Part shown: in pieces, positions 30,233 to 41,779 of the stretch
Position numbering within the stretch: position 1 is the stretch's first letter
Layout of the letters: each line of letters opens with the position of its first letter
The notes under the pieces: model-generated
What the model was told of the DNA's origin: nothing
Database searches by the model: none
The model's input: the letters and a program-made list of their open reading frames with translations, nothing else
Assembly: GCF_021535135.1 (NCBI RefSeq)
Contig: NZ_CP091036.1
Span: 1,798,001-1,862,000, forward strand
DNA: 64,000 nt
Reading direction: 5' to 3'
From: Antarcticibacterium sp. 1MA-6-2
GTDB taxonomy: Bacteria; Bacteroidota; Bacteroidia; Flavobacteriales; Flavobacteriaceae
Made by a program: the position numbers and the translations under genes

Positions 30233-32898
30233 TCAGTTGTTTTGTTTTATCGCCTTTTTACTGTAAACCAGGTTTTCTGTAATGTTATTCTGTACCGGGA
30301 TCAAAAGACTGGCTACATATCCACCTATGACACAAACCGGAATAGCTATGAGAGGATAAATATAGAAATTGAGCGGAGTATAATACTTAACCAAAACCAA
30401 TACGATTACACTAAGCACTGCTCCCACCAATGTTCCTGCCCAATTAGCTTTCCTAAAGAAGATCCCGAGAATAAAAATACTAGCTAGTGCACTACCAAAC
30501 AATCCTACGATTTCCTGAAAGAAGAAAAACAGGGAAGCTATGGGGAAGGCAGCCATAAAACAAGCCACACCAGTACCCAATACACCCACACCTATCGTCA
30601 CCCATTTAGCGACCCTCATCGCATTATCTTCAGAATAATTATTAGAAAATCTTTTGTAGTAATCAATGGTGACTACAGTAGAAACACTATGCATGCTGCT
30701 GTCCAGACTGGACATGGATGCTGAATAAATACCTGCAATTACCAGCCCTGCTACCCCTGGAGGTAGGTGGTTTGCTATAAACAATGGAAAAATCCCATCA
30801 TTTTGCATCCCCACGGCAATAAAATCGGGATTATCCTTAAAAAACACATAAAGGAAGGTACCCATAGCAAAAATGAGAAGTCCTGCCGGAATAGAAATAA
30901 TTCCGTTTAACCAGATACTTTTTCGGGAAGCTGCCTCATCAGCTGTAGTAAGATATCGCTGTACCACGGCCTGATCTGTTGTATAAGGTGCAAAATTAAG
31001 GGCGAAGGAACCAAGGAAGAGTGACCAGGTTACAACTTCGGTCCAACTCCATCTAAAATCAAAGAGTTTTAATTTCCCGTCTTCCAAAGCTGTATTAAAG
31101 ATATACCCCAAATCTCCAATGTCCACGGCTATATAAATAAGACCTAAGATTAGGCCTCCTATAAGTACTACTACCTGAATAACATCAGTCCAAATAACCG
31201 CTTCAATTCCCCCTAATACAGTATAAAGAATGGCTAAAACTCCCATAAGGACAATTGCAAGGTAAATGTCTATCCCAACGACCGTTGAAAGTGCCAGCGC
31301 CGGAAGGTAAAGGACCACTCCCATCCTTGCAAGCTGAAAAAACAGGAAGGAGGCACTGCCAAAAATTCTTATAACAATATTGAAACGCTTTTCAAGATAT
31401 TCATAAGCGGTGGTAATATTAAGTTTTCTAAAAAATGGCAGATAGTAAGTAATGACAATTGGTACAATTAAAAGAATGGTAAAGTAACCTAGATACGCCT
31501 GCCAATCATAAGAATAAGCCAGGGCGGGTTGTGAAAGATAGGTAATGGCGCTAAGCATGGTGGCATAGATACTCAAACCTGCTGCCCACCAGGGAATACG
31601 ACCTCCTGCCAGAAAAAAATCTGAAGTACTGTTATTTCTTCGGGAAAAATACCAGCCTATACCTATAACTAATGCTAAATAGGTTATTAAAGTTATATAA
31701 TTTACCAATCCAAAATCGGCCCTCTGGGGTTGAATGTTAATCTTATTAATTTGGGGTGTTCTTATACCCGGAGCAATTTCCCCATAAGCAATAATTATTT
31801 GATCTCCCCATTGTTCAGCATCTGCAACTAGTTGAGTAGATCCCGGGATTTCACCTCTGCGACTCCAGGTATCTGTTATTGTGTGGTAAGCCCAGATCGT
31901 TCTTGAAAAATTGGTATTTTGAAAGATCCTGGTAATTTCCATTTGCAGGGAATCTATCTTTTTTGAATCTTTTGTCTGCTCAAGTTCCTGCAGTTCATTT
32001 TGAAGTGCCAATCTTTCTTTCCATAGCTGATTTTCTCCCCCTGCTCCTCCAAAAATTACAATGTGGGCATCTCCCAGCTCTAAAGCTAAGTGCAGCTCCT
32101 ATATATCCTCCCGTTAAACCCGGGGTGCCATTATTTGGAATAGAGGATTTTTGAATCCAGTTGTTACGAAGGGGATTGTACTCATATACATCATCCAAAA
32201 ATTGATTTGGATCTTTTGCATCGGGATTAAAATATGTGCCGCTGAAAACATATACACAGTTTGTTTTTCCATTATTTTGACTTACAACCACTTAGCTGTA
32301 TCCTCCCGGGTCCCGGTAATCCTGGAAGTTCTTCCCATTTGTCATTTCTATATCTAAAAAAATATTTGCTGGCTCTTCCTCCACTTTCTTCCTGACCACC
32401 TACTACATAGATATCTTTACCAATGCTGGTGGCCTGCATGTTTGCCAGCGGAACCGGGAGCGGAGCCTGCTCTTCGATCTCTACCCGTTCACTCACAGGA
32501 TTCCATTTTAACAGAAAAACATCGTTATAAGTCCCGTCCTCATTATTTCCCCCAATACACAGAACCCCCTGTGGAGTACTGACTGATGCTCCATAAGCCA
32601 AAGGCCGTGGAAGCTGATTTTCTATACCTTTAACCCATTCAAAGGTCTCACGATTCTTCTTTAAGACTGCAATAGAATTATACCAGGCCTTATTACCTCC
32701 ATCCCAAACCGGGGTTCCGGGAAAATTTGCACCTCCTGCTATTATGAATACATCGTTATGTACACCAGTATAAGCACCATTGACTCCTTTTATATCCTGC
32801 AGTTGGGCAATTGAATCCCAGTTGAACTGAATCTTCTCTTCAACCTGTGCAAAAGAAAAGGAGAACAATAAAAGAAGACTAAACTGAAGTAGTTTCAT
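30233..32898 (-). CDS. NanM-like kelch mutarotase fused to a sodium:solute symporter (sialic acid uptake), frame broken twice
   Basis: 887 residues when joined (2666 bases, two over a multiple of three, fitting two single insertions). Residues 1-18 are a signal peptide; about 20-340 are a kelch propeller like N-acetylneuraminate epimerase (FIIAGGANFPG, GVLCIGGNNEDG, YVVGGQEESGG, VFGGAGGENQLW). The C-terminal 500 residues are an SSS transporter with some 13 helices (RRNNSTSDFFLAGGRIPWW, LLSAITYLSQPA-type segment). So the mutarotase sits on the periplasmic face of the transporter. Breaks at 32290-32296 and 32085-32091 become RCCGGY (restoring GRIQPVVVSQNNG and APALELGDAHIVIFGG). A GntR-type operator lies upstream at 32935. 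Confidence 0.88.
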
Positions 32899-32934
32899 TA
32901 TAGAGGATTTTGGCTCAAGATAATAAAAATTGGT

Positions 32935-32951
32935 ATTATGTATGACATATT
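32935..32951 (-). promoter_or_regulatory. Putative GntR (NanR-like) operator before the transporter gene
   Basis: ATTATGT-ATG-ACATATT, 13 of 14 arm positions matching the perfect copy at 46960-46976. It lies 37 bases upstream of the transporter ATG. Confidence 0.7.
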
Positions 32952-33177
32952 AAAATGAAAAACTTTTTTGGTCTTAAATTATGAGTTATTCCTAAAGCCA
33001 AGTGTGATTATTAGCTATTCTAACTATCAAAGAAAATGACCTATTATTCTGGTCACGTTATTCATTCCCGTTTGACCAAAAAGAAAGCTGATGGACAGAG
33101 CGAGAACGATTCATCAGTAACCACGTATCAATTATCCTAAATTTTGGGACAGTTTTTTTCCGAAAGTAATCACTGCT

Positions 33178-34278
33178 TTATAAATCTGAAATTTCCATTA
33201 GCTTTTTATAATAGGCCTCAGAGTACTTTTCCATACCCGCATCATTAGGATGAACACCATCTATATAATCATCTACACCAAGGTTTAAATCTTTTTTCTT
33301 TAATAAATAAAGTCCTGGAACTCCCTCTTGAGTCAGGTGATCATAAACTTTTTGGTTTATTTCGTTTAGATCCATGTAAATTTTTCTTACTAGTAAGTTT
33401 ACTTCCCCGTGCGCATATCCTGCATGATCGGTTATAATTATTGGCGTTTCTGGTTGAGATTTCCGGAGTAACCCGATGCTCTCAATAAGCCTCTTCTCTG
33501 CCTCCTCTGCATCTAATCCCTGCCCTGAGCTAAAATTAGCCAAACAATCCAATATAAAGGCCTTTGCTTTTAATCTGCCAATATACTGCACTACTTCCTT
33601 TTCCAACCTCCCATTTCCTGAAAAACCAAAATTTAAAACAGGAGTATGGATCATTCGCGATAGTCTTGCGGTCCAGGCTGTTCCAGGTCTTCCGGCACAA
33701 GCTCCCTGGGTTATGGAAGTTCCATAGGCAATTATTGGCAGTTCGTTCTCATCGGGTAAATCCACCTCTAATTGAGATCCTTTATTAATGCCAATTTTCA
33801 TCCATTTTACAGTAGCATATAACGGGAGGTACAGCATATAATCCTTAATTAAAGATTCTCTGCTTCCGGTATTTATCTGGAACTTATAAGTAATTGTATC
33901 ACTAAAATTAAACTGCCCCCTTACCCACTTCCATTCTTCGGCTTTCTCTTTCATATATAGATCTACCCCACTCACCCCTGTAGGTGGCATATGGGGAAAA
34001 CCCTGGTCACCGCTTACTTCATAGGAAACCACTATCCTGGAAGCATTAGTTTTAAAGTTCAAATTTAAACCTGCAGGATTCTTTGACAGCTCCCATACCT
34101 TTTCACGCACAAGTTCTTGCATAGTATCAGGAAAACGTTGAAAAGGATTGGATACCTCCCCCCCAGGCTGCCCAAAAATTTTCATTTTACCCAGATCGTA
34201 CCATACAAGAGAGTCAGTTTCCTGAGCTTTTGAATATCCGCTGGAAAGGATCAATATTAAAAGAATGAAATACCTCAT
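33178..34278 (-). CDS. Secreted SGNH/GDSL-family hydrolase with GxDLY-type N-terminal domain
   Basis: 366 residues. Signal peptide (about 1-18), a beta-sandwich with VSGVDLYMK (GxDLY-type) up to residue 175, then the SGNH domain with the nucleophile Ser in YGTSITQGACAG and the C-terminal Asp-His pair in DDYIDGVHPND. In this locus it is likely to remove acetyl or other esters from sialic acid or host glycans. It lies between the O-acetylesterase gene and the transporter gene. The specificity is inferred from context. Confidence 0.88.
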   Translation of the reverse strand: MRYFILLILILSSGYSKAQETDSLVWYDLGKMKIFGQPGGEVSNPFQRFPDTMQELVREKVWELSKNPAGLNLNFKTNASRIVVSYEVSGDQGFPHMPPTGVSGVDLYMKEKAEEWKWVRGQFNFSDTITYKFQINTGSRESLIKDYMLYLPLYATVKWMKIGINKGSQLEVDLPDENELPIIAYGTSITQGACAGRPGTAWTARLSRMIHTPVLNFGFSGNGRLEKEVVQYIGRLKAKAFILDCLANFSSGQGLDAEEAEKRLIESIGLLRKSQPETPIIITDHAGYAHGEVNLLVRKIYMDLNEINQKVYDHLTQEGVPGLYLLKKKDLNLGVDDYIDGVHPNDAGMEKYSEAYYKKLMEISDL

Positions 34279-34389
34279 TTAATTTATATTTTCTAATCTT
34301 AAATAAAATTTTTTAATCCAATTTTTAATTAAATCTCAATGTGGTCCAGCCCAAAAAGTTTTTATAGCTGATTAAAAGCACAAAACAGT

Positions 34390-35899
34390 TTATTCAATCT
34401 CCACTTTAAATGTAGATGCTTAAGTAAACCTTCAGAATTTATTAAATTTCCAATGGCGTAAGGTTGCCAGTTATAAAATAGGTATTCTGGTTTTTCTGAA
34501 GATGGAAATATAAGTTTCTTACCTGCTATTTCACCCTTAATTCCCGACTTTCCATCAAATGAAAACCCGCTTAACGTTTCACCATCTGAAGTTTCCAGGC
34601 CACCGCTAAGCATATTTAAATTCCACGACAATATTCCCACCCTTATATATGACTTTTTTAACAAGAGGACCGGAAGGTAAAACATCTCTACCGTATTCAG
34701 TTTTTAAGGCCCAGCGCGCCAATCTTTCCCCCACAACCTTTTTATTCCGTGGATGTACATCATTTTTATTTCCTATATCACTCGATACCGCCATTCCTAC
34801 GTTTTTAATTTCATCGAGAAACCGCCGCTGGCCATCTCTAAACTCAGGCCAATAATGTGAGTCATATTTAGCCGTATCTATGGAAGATAACTGCACATAG
34901 TAAAAAGGGAGATTCTTATTATTCCATCTTTCACGGTAATCTTCCAGCATTAGTTTTTGTAATTCCCTATATTCTTTCACCCGTTCCATCTCCTGGGCAT
35001 TACTTTCTCCCTGGTACCATAGAACACCTTTTACAGGCATTTTTAGAAGAGGTTCAATTGCTGAAGAAAAAGCAAATCCCGGCTTATAGGCGTGGTTATC
35101 AGTCGTTTTATCTTCTGCGGAATTATTCCCAATATTCTCCATTCCCCGTTCCCTTATCCAAATGGGAAGGAAATTATTTTCAAGCCATGTTTCACTTATT
35201 TTGGTAGAAAACTTTGGATTTTCTTTTAAAGTTTGGGTATCGATAAAAGTTTCCAATGGCGCTCCACCTATAGATAAATTAATAAGACCAATGGGAATAT
35301 TTTCGGAATTGATAATTGCCTTTCCGAAATAATATCCTATTGCACTCATTTTTTTAATAGAAGAAGTGTCACTTACTTCCCACTTTCCGTCGTAAAAAAG
35401 TTCTCCATCTTCTAATTTTTCTACCTGCTCCTTATTGAAAGGGCTACCATAGATATTTTTACCCACATATTTGGGATTATAAAACCGAAGCTTACTATTT
35501 TTTGCATGTGGCAGTTCATTTTCATAATGCATCTCTGCCTCCATAGGCCATTCCATATTAGATTGGCCAATTAACAGCCATAGATCGCCAATAAGTATAT
35601 TTTTTAAAGTAGTTTCATTTTCTCCTGACTGCACTCGAATAGTTTGAGGTGTGGTATTATATTTCTGTTCCCTCAGTTTTACTTCCCATGCTCCGTTATC
35701 ATTGACCTTTGTTTTATACCTCCTTTTCGAGAAGTCAATAATAACTTCCTCACCAATAGTACTCAGTACCCCAAATTTTGATGGGTTTATTTTGTTGAAG
35801 CACAATATTATCAGTAAAAATTTCAGCTATGGTTAATTGTGAAAATACAGATTGAAATATTAAGCTCATCAGTAAAAAAACAGGGATCTTTTTATTCAT
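34390..35899 (-). CDS. Sialate O-acetylesterase (SASA domain), frame broken three times
   Basis: Removes O-acetyl groups from sialic acids so that sialidase and lyase can act. About 501 residues. The real start is the ATG at 35897-35899 (MNKKIPVFLLMSLIFQSVFS, a signal peptide). SASA motifs: nucleophile Ser in LLIGQSNMEWP, and LWYQGESNAQ, with the Asp/His region KNDVHPRNK. Breaks at 35761-35767, 34605-34611 and 34418-34425 all become RCCGGY, giving IKIWGTGTIGEEV, EFKYAGGGLETS and NSEGLPASTFKVEIE with TAA at 34390-34392. The 1510 bases fit a gain of four. Confidence 0.88.
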
Positions 35900-36091
35900 A
35901 CTTAGATTTTTGATTTCTTAAAAAATATTTCAGTCCCAGGAATCTTACTCAGAATTACTTCTTCTTAAATTCAAAGTCATACATTACAATTTAAACTTAA
36001 GATCTTCTATTCACGATGTCCTACTTCTTCAATTGACTTTAACTTCAGCAATATTTAATTCTTCTTATTCTCTATTTTTGTCAAAAAAGCC

Positions 36092-36165
36092 AAGTGTTAT
36101 AAGCGAAACTCTTCACTCCTATAAGGGTGTCTAAGATCAAAATAAATATTATTCCTATAACACTT
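36092..36165. promoter_or_regulatory. Nested inverted repeat in the 35900-36250 intergenic gap
   Basis: AAGTGTTATA (36092-36101) and TATAACACTT (36156-36165) are perfect complements 54 bases apart; within lies a smaller stem, CACTCC / AGGGTG (36114-36129). It lies between the epimerase stop and the esterase start, so it could be a leader structure, processing site or weak terminator. The remainder of this 350-base gap holds nothing I recognise. Confidence 0.45.
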
Positions 36166-36250
36166 AGGACATTAAATACTTCTGCCACAAAGGTTCTGGA
36201 AACCCACTAAGAGAATTTCATTTTCTGCAAAAGCTAATCTGAAGTAATTA

Positions 36251-37408
36251 TTACCTCTTAGCTTCTATTGCTTCAAAGCTTTTCCAACATTGAAACATAG
36301 CCCGGGGAACATGAAAACAGCCTTTCCACTTTCCACCTTTCAAATTAAGATTAACCTCTCCCCTTCGATTTAAATACCCTAACCACTCTCCATTTATGGG
36401 ATCGGCAAAATGTTTCCAGGCATAGTCGTGAACCTTTTCATACCAGTCCCATACATCTTTTCTGCCCGTATATTGGTATGCTTTGGCTAATGCTACTAGT
36501 GTCTCAAGATGTACCCACCAGAGCTTCTGGTCCCATTCCAGCTGTTGAGGTGGATTCCCTTTTATGTCGAGAAAGTAAAATATTCCACCAAACTCCCAGT
36601 CCCAACTATTCTCGAGGATACTAAGAACTACACCCGTGGCTTCATCTATTAATTTTTTATCGTTTCTCCTGGTGGCAATGTCCACCATAAACCACATAGC
36701 CTCAATACCGTGACCGGGATTTATTAGACGTCCCTCAAAACTATTATTAAAACTGCCATCAGGATTTAAATTTTCAAGCACCAGGGCTTTATCCCGCTGA
36801 AGAAAAACATTCATCACCTCATCTATGCTTTTATCTATAGTAGACTCAACTTCTTCTGAAGTAAGAACCTCTTCAAGCTCAAGTACCAGATTAGAAAGAA
36901 TCATAGGGAGAGAAAAGCTTTTTAATGGTCTTTCTCCAGTAGATTTTTCATATTTCCCTTTGGGATTATTACTTTTTTGCAGAATATTAAAATATGTTTT
37001 CCTGGCCAGCTCCCGGATCTCTCCATCTCCTGATGCCTTTGCGTATTGACCAAATGCCATGGCTGCAAAGCAATCTGAAAAAATATTGTATGGCTGAACA
37101 AGTGGCCTTCCCTCCCGGGTGGTAGAAAAATAGAAATTTCCATTACTGTCCATTGCCTTATTCTTCAAAAAATCAACTCCCGACTTAGCTATCTCCAGCC
37201 AGGACTGCTTCTGTTCCACCTTATTATAAAGAAAAGAGAACATCCACGCCTGCCTCCCCTGTAACCAAATAAACTTATCTGTATCGTAAACTTTTCCTTC
37301 ACGATCAAGGCAGGTAAAATATCCTCCATGGTCCTTATCCAGGGAATGTCTTTCCCAAAAGGGAATAATATCTTTTAAAAGACTATTTTTGTACAGTTGT
37401 GAATTCAT
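36251..37408 (-). CDS. N-acylglucosamine 2-epimerase family protein (GlcNAc/ManNAc epimerase)
   Basis: 385 residues in an (alpha/alpha)6 barrel; interconverts ManNAc and GlcNAc, which follows the lyase step in sialic acid breakdown in Bacteroidetes. Family residues: [15 protein letters not shown] near 50, [12 protein letters not shown] near 230 with the catalytic His, and [15 protein letters not shown] start at the ATG 37406-37408 (MNSQLYKNS): the longer frame from 37432 would read through the palindromic operator at 37412-37428, which argues against it. Divergent from the GntR gene, sharing that operator. Confidence 0.92.
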   Translation of the reverse strand: MNSQLYKNSLLKDIIPFWERHSLDKDHGGYFTCLDREGKVYDTDKFIWLQGRQAWMFSFLYNKVEQKQSWLEIAKSGVDFLKNKAMDSNGNFYFSTTREGRPLVQPYNIFSDCFAAMAFGQYAKASGDGEIRELARKTYFNILQKSNNPKGKYEKSTGERPLKSFSLPMILSNLVLELEEVLTSEEVESTIDKSIDEVMNVFLQRDKALVLENLNPDGSFNNSFEGRLINPGHGIEAMWFMVDIATRRNDKKLIDEATGVVLSILENSWDWEFGGIFYFLDIKGNPPQQLEWDQKLWWVHLETLVALAKAYQYTGRKDVWDWYEKVHDYAWKHFADPINGEWLGYLNRRGEVNLNLKGGKWKGCFHVPRAMFQCWKSFEAIEAKR

Positions 37409-37411
37409 ATA

Positions 37412-37428
37412 CTTATGTATAACATAAT
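37412..37428. promoter_or_regulatory. Putative GntR operator between the epimerase and gntR genes
   Basis: CTTATGT-ATA-ACATAAT, 13 of 14 arm positions matching. It abuts the epimerase ATG and lies about 85 bases before the regulator ATG, so one site could control both directions. Confidence 0.68.
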
Positions 37429-37512
37429 ACAAATATAATAATTTAGCTCTTTCTTTACATACCTGAAACGGATTAAATAGTGGAACAATAACAATTGAAA
37501 AATATTCAAAGA

Positions 37513-38223
37513 ATGCATAAGATCAAACCTGTAGAAAATCTATCCCTCGTCGATAAGGTAGAAATCAATTTACTGGAATATTTTAAAAGCAATAAACTGC
37601 AACCAGGGGATGCAATTCCAAAAGAAATAGATTTCGCCAATTCCCTTGGGGTAAGCCGCACTGTAGTGAGGGAAGCATTACTTCGCCTGCGTACCCTGGG
37701 ATTAATCGAATCTAAGAAACACCGGGGGATGGTGTTAACTGAACCCAATATTATTAACAGCTTTGAAAGAATCATGGATCCTACATTATTGGGAATGAAT
37801 ATCCTGAAAAATCTTTTTGAACTTCGGCTTATTCTCGAGATGGGAATGGCAGATTTTCTTTTTGCACGCAAAACTCAAAAAGATCTTGATGAGATGGAGG
37901 AGATTGTAGAGGCCGAGGAAAGAAGTGATGCAGACAAACATTCCTTTAGCCTGGACAGAGAAATAGCTTTTCACGGAAAGCTTTATCAAATGTCTAATAA
38001 TAAGACTTTACAACGTTTCCAGCACCTCTTGTTACCTGCTTTTGAATATGTCTACCTTAAGAATAAAACAGAGGATTTGTCCTTTAAATATTCTACGGGA
38101 AAATTCACTACTCACAGAATGTTATTAGATAATATTAAAGTAGGTACTCCTGAAACCTTCAGAAATGCCATGCGCCAACATTTGGAGCCTCATTTCGTGG
38201 CTGTTTTAGAAAATGGGAAATAG
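37513..38223 (+). CDS. FadR-type GntR regulator (FCD domain), likely regulator of the sialic acid locus
   Basis: 236 residues from the ATG at 37513 ([13 protein letters not shown]); the in-frame TTG at 37495 is less likely. Winged helix at about 15-85 ([32 protein letters not shown]) and an FCD ligand domain with the metal/ligand residues Asp in LDREIAFH, His in FHGKLYQ, and His in the C-terminal MRQHLEPHF. NanR in enterobacteria is of the same family and is released by sialic acid; the same effector is inferred here from the locus. Four palindromes nearby are its likely sites. Confidence 0.88.
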   Translation: MHKIKPVENLSLVDKVEINLLEYFKSNKLQPGDAIPKEIDFANSLGVSRTVVREALLRLRTLGLIESKKHRGMVLTEPNIINSFERIMDPTLLGMNILKNLFELRLILEMGMADFLFARKTQKDLDEMEEIVEAEERSDADKHSFSLDREIAFHGKLYQMSNNKTLQRFQHLLLPAFEYVYLKNKTEDLSFKYSTGKFTTHRMLLDNIKVGTPETFRNAMRQHLEPHFVAVLENGK

Positions 38224-38498
38224 TAATTTTCATTTGTACGAGTATCCGGTAAAATTTAACCTGCACTCACAAGCCTGCTAAACTTTATTGACCAGGAAAT
38301 ATTTCACTGGAAAAGGAAAATGAAGTTCGGCAGCAAAAGAACTTAAATTTCATTTTCATTAGAAGAGACGGTAAGTATTTTTTGTTCCAAAAGCTGGTTG
38401 ATGTGAAGGTATTCCATCCAGGAAGAAAAAATATTACAAGGAACAACAGGCGTGGTCACCGTCTCCAATTCAAGCAACCTCAACTATTTTAGCTAATT

Positions 38499-39401
38499 AT
38501 GCTTAACATAATCCTCATAAGTATTTGTTTACTCTCCGGCTTTTTAGTCCGAAAGTACAAAGCCTTACCCGAGGGGAGTTATAAAGCAGTAAATGCCTGG
38601 GTAATTAACATCGCATTACTAGCAGTGGCTTTGAAATACATTCCACACATCGAATGGGATTTTTCTCTTATGCTACCTCTCCTTATGCCTATAATGGTAT
38701 GGACGGGAAGCTACCTACTCGTCACAATACTTGGAAAATTTATTTCAATAGGGCCGGGTACCAGGGCAGCCCTCATTCTTTCATCAGGACTTAGTAATAC
38801 TTCATTTTTAGGTTTCCCTTTAAGCGAAGCATATTATGGCAAGGAGGGTCTGCAAATTGCAATTTTATGCGACCAGGCCACTTTTATAGTAATGGCAACC
38901 CTGGGGATCATCACTGCCAGCAAAGCTTCTAATGGTGGAAGCTTTGAAATTAGAACAATCCTTAAAAAAGTTTTTACCTTTCCTCCTTTTATTGCTTTTT
39001 GTCTTGCTTTCATCCTCCCACTCTTTATTTCTCTGGATCCCATAGAGCCCCTACTTGAGAATTTTGCTCTTACACTCGTTCCTCTTGCACTATTTTCAGT
39101 AGGAATGCAATTCCGGCTGCAATCACTTAAAGCAGATGCTAAACTTTTAAGTGTAGCTTTATCCTATAAACTATTGCTGGCCCCGCTCCTTATCTTCCTT
39201 ATTTGTATCGCTCTGGGATTAAGTAGTCTGGTCGCCAGGATAAGTATTTTTGAAGCTGCCATGGCTCCTATGGTGACGGGGACAATAATTGCAACCGAAT
39301 ACAACCTGAACCCTAAATTAGCAAACATCATATTAAGTATTGGAATACCTGTTTCATTACTTACCACTTTTCTGTGGTCGCTCATTTTACAGCTACTGTA
39401 A
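38499..39401 (+). CDS. AEC (auxin efflux carrier) family permease
   Basis: 300 residues with about ten membrane helices. The family's two-half structure is visible, with SSGLSNTSFLGFPL near residue 90 and MAPMVTGTIIATEYNLNP near residue 255. Members export or import organic acids and similar solutes; the substrate is unknown. About 275 bases after the GntR gene on the same strand, with no recognisable gene between. Its place inside the sialic acid locus suggests, but does not prove, a related substrate. Confidence 0.87.
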   Translation: MLNIILISICLLSGFLVRKYKALPEGSYKAVNAWVINIALLAVALKYIPHIEWDFSLMLPLLMPIMVWTGSYLLVTILGKFISIGPGTRAALILSSGLSNTSFLGFPLSEAYYGKEGLQIAILCDQATFIVMATLGIITASKASNGGSFEIRTILKKVFTFPPFIAFCLAFILPLFISLDPIEPLLENFALTLVPLALFSVGMQFRLQSLKADAKLLSVALSYKLLLAPLLIFLICIALGLSSLVARISIFEAAMAPMVTGTIIATEYNLNPKLANIILSIGIPVSLLTTFLWSLILQLL

Positions 39402-39487
39402 ACATAGTAAAATTGACCTATTGATCTTTACTTTTATGATAAGGGCTAAAAAACCTTTTTAGCTCCCTTTCGAATACAAAAAAATTA

Positions 39488-40273
39488 TTAATCGAGTTGT
39501 TTTATCATTATCTCCCGGAATTCCACTCCCTGGCCTTCTGCCTGAAGACCAATATATCCCTGGTTTAAAACTTTTCCGTCAACTTTAAGTTTTGGATCAT
39601 GTCTATTGACTACTCCTCCTCCTATTTGGGGACTGGTATATTGCAACACGGTTGTTCCATTCACCTTGTGGATCACCAGGGAATCTTTTACAATTATTTC
39701 TGCACTCACCCATTCGTTCCACAAATAGGTTTGAGAAGAAGAATTTATACAGTGCCGGGGATCTATTTTTCCCTCATACACCACATCTGTCCCCGGGGAG
39801 CACATATTACCCGTAGGCCTCGCATTTCCGTCGGCATCTGCCAACATTTGATATTCCACCGAAATTGGCCAGTCCTGCTCTTTTAAAATAGTGTTAGGGT
39901 CCTGGGAATGAAACATTACACCACTGTTCCTGTATGTATATCCGGGAGCATCTTTCATCCATTGATCTGTAAACCTGTATTCAAATTTTAAATGAAAAGA
40001 GGAAAAGGGTTGTTTGTAAAATAAATGTCCGTACCGCTCATTAAAATTATCATATCCATCATAATTGACCTGGATTATTCCGTCTTGGACTCTAAAGGTA
40101 TCAGCATAATTATCACCTACTTCGTGGTGATGAATTTTTACTACCCAATCCTCCAGATCTTTTCCGTTGAAAAGCCTTTGCCAATTTGATTCATCCTGGT
40201 TTGTAACTTGCGACCCGCAGGAAATAAAGGTTAAACCCATAACTAACAGCAGGACATATTGTATTCTAATCAT
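39488..40273 (-). CDS. DUF1080 (3-keto-disaccharide hydrolase-like) lipoprotein
   Basis: 261 residues. Lipoprotein signal (IRIQYVLLLVMGLTFISC), then the concanavalin-like DUF1080 fold: WQRLFNGKDLEDWVVK near residue 32, FHLKFEYRF near 95, and a C-terminal IGLQAEGQGVEFREIMIK strand pair. Family members act on glycosides or 3-keto sugars, or only bind them. It follows the sialidase gene on the same strand with a 340-base gap. Confidence 0.88.
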   Translation of the reverse strand: MIRIQYVLLLVMGLTFISCGSQVTNQDESNWQRLFNGKDLEDWVVKIHHHEVGDNYADTFRVQDGIIQVNYDGYDNFNERYGHLFYKQPFSSFHLKFEYRFTDQWMKDAPGYTYRNSGVMFHSQDPNTILKEQDWPISVEYQMLADADGNARPTGNMCSPGTDVVYEGKIDPRHCINSSSQTYLWNEWVSAEIIVKDSLVIHKVNGTTVLQYTSPQIGGGVVNRHDPKLKVDGKVLNQGYIGLQAEGQGVEFREIMIKQLD

Positions 40274-40616
40274 ATTTAATGTAATTATAGATGAAAAAGT
40301 TGTATGAAATTTAATAATGTCTACGAATTTAATATTTCTCAGCTTATTGCCATTATTAAATTCGATTCATTCACCTTCTTATTCAATTAAACTTTCCATT
40401 GATTCTCTATCTAGAAGTGTAACAAGAAAAGGGATCGAAAATTCGACCCCTTTCCAATATTTTGCATTCAAACCAGAGATTCTAATTTTTAGCTGGCAAG
40501 TGTGTTTCGTATTTTGAACCAGCTTTGAAAACCTTCTAAGTTTTCATCCTCCTCGTTTAATATAGAATTTTTAACAGCGGCAGAGAATTTTCTCTATTTA
40601 ATTTTCTCCAAAACAG
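40274..40616. other. Intergenic stretch without a recognisable gene
   Basis: 343 bases between the DUF1080 start and the sialidase stop. AT-rich; no gene, terminator or repeat I can support. Confidence 0.55.
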
Positions 40617-41779
40617 TTATTCCTTTCGATCCTGTTGCTTTAATTCATCCTGCCCATCGGTTAGCCATTCAAGAGAAAAACTGGTGAATAAATTTCTGGA
40701 GTAATCATCGGCTTCAAAAAAAACGCCTATCTCTCCATTGGCTAAAATTGTAAGATCTGAATAAGCTGCTCCTCCCGGATAAATTGTCTTTCCCTCACTC
40801 CAGGTTTTACCTTCATCGTAACTTATACGCACTGTCAGGTTCTTTCTTGCATCGGCACTATTGGAATTCGAAAACAACAACTAAGGTCTTTTTCATAGCC
40901 ATCTTCTTTGGCTGTATATCTAATTATGCTTGCATTATTTCCAGGATCGGTTAATTCAGAAGCCGGATTGGTTTCCCAGGTTTTTCCTTCATCTTCAGAA
41001 ATATGAACATAACGATGCCCTTCCCCAGTATTTACGCGTGAGTTTATCATATACCTGCCATCACTTAACTCAATCACCTTAGACTCATCTGCAGGCTTTA
41101 TTGGAGTATCAATGAAAAACCAGGTTTTACCGTGATCATCACTACCAAACAAATGAAGACCACTATCAAGATTTACCAAAGTGTGTAGAAGCCTGCTGGT
41201 ACTTGTTTGAATTCCCCGACCAGATGTAATAAATTTAAAATCTTTGTGCCACTCTGGTTTAGAGATTTGCTGTGTAATATCCATAAGCTCGGTCCAGGTT
41301 TTACCATTATCAGCACTCTTGACAAACTGGAGGTAATACACATCTTTTTCACTGTCGAGATTCATAAAATTGTAGAATAAAAATATTTCTTTAGTTTCTT
41401 CATCTACTATCATCGAAGGATCTGAAGCTGACTCGCCTAAGGGAAAATCTACAACTGTTTCAATATCGCTCCAGGTTTTTCCTCCATCTGTACTTCTACG
41501 TTGTACAATATTAATATCTCTACTACCCCTTAAATCTGCACAAGAAGGCACCCGTTCATCAATAGCTGCTATAAGATCTCCATTTGGAGCAGTTATTAGG
41601 GACGGGATCCTGTAACAGGCAATTTCGTCATTTTGTTGCGCGTTGAATAAATCCTTAAAAACAAGATCTTTATTATTCTTTTCATTTCTCTCCTGGGCAA
41701 TTTCAGGTTTTTCACTCTTCTTTTCATTGCAACTTATAAAAAGAGCACTGAACGTAATTAATAAAAAATAATTCTTCAT
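40617..41779 (-). CDS. Sialidase (GH33 exo-alpha-sialidase) lipoprotein, frame broken once
   Basis: Releases terminal sialic acid from glycoconjugates. 386 residues from the ATG at 41777-41779 (MKNYFLLITFSALFISC, lipoprotein signal; Cys at 17). The YRIP motif carries the first triad Arg, and five Asp-boxes are visible (STDGGKTW, SADNGKTW, SDDHGKTW, SEDEGKTW, SYDEGKTW), as in six-bladed sialidases. The break at 40880-40887 becomes ACCGGT and gives EKDRLLFSNSNSADAR with another conserved Arg-region strand. The 1163 bases fit a gain of two. Probably surface-exposed next to the SusCD pair. Confidence 0.93.

Noticed and set aside
37408..37432. Earlier start of the epimerase at 37432
   Set aside because: The added eight codons are the palindromic operator itself; the ATG at 37408 begins the conserved protein.
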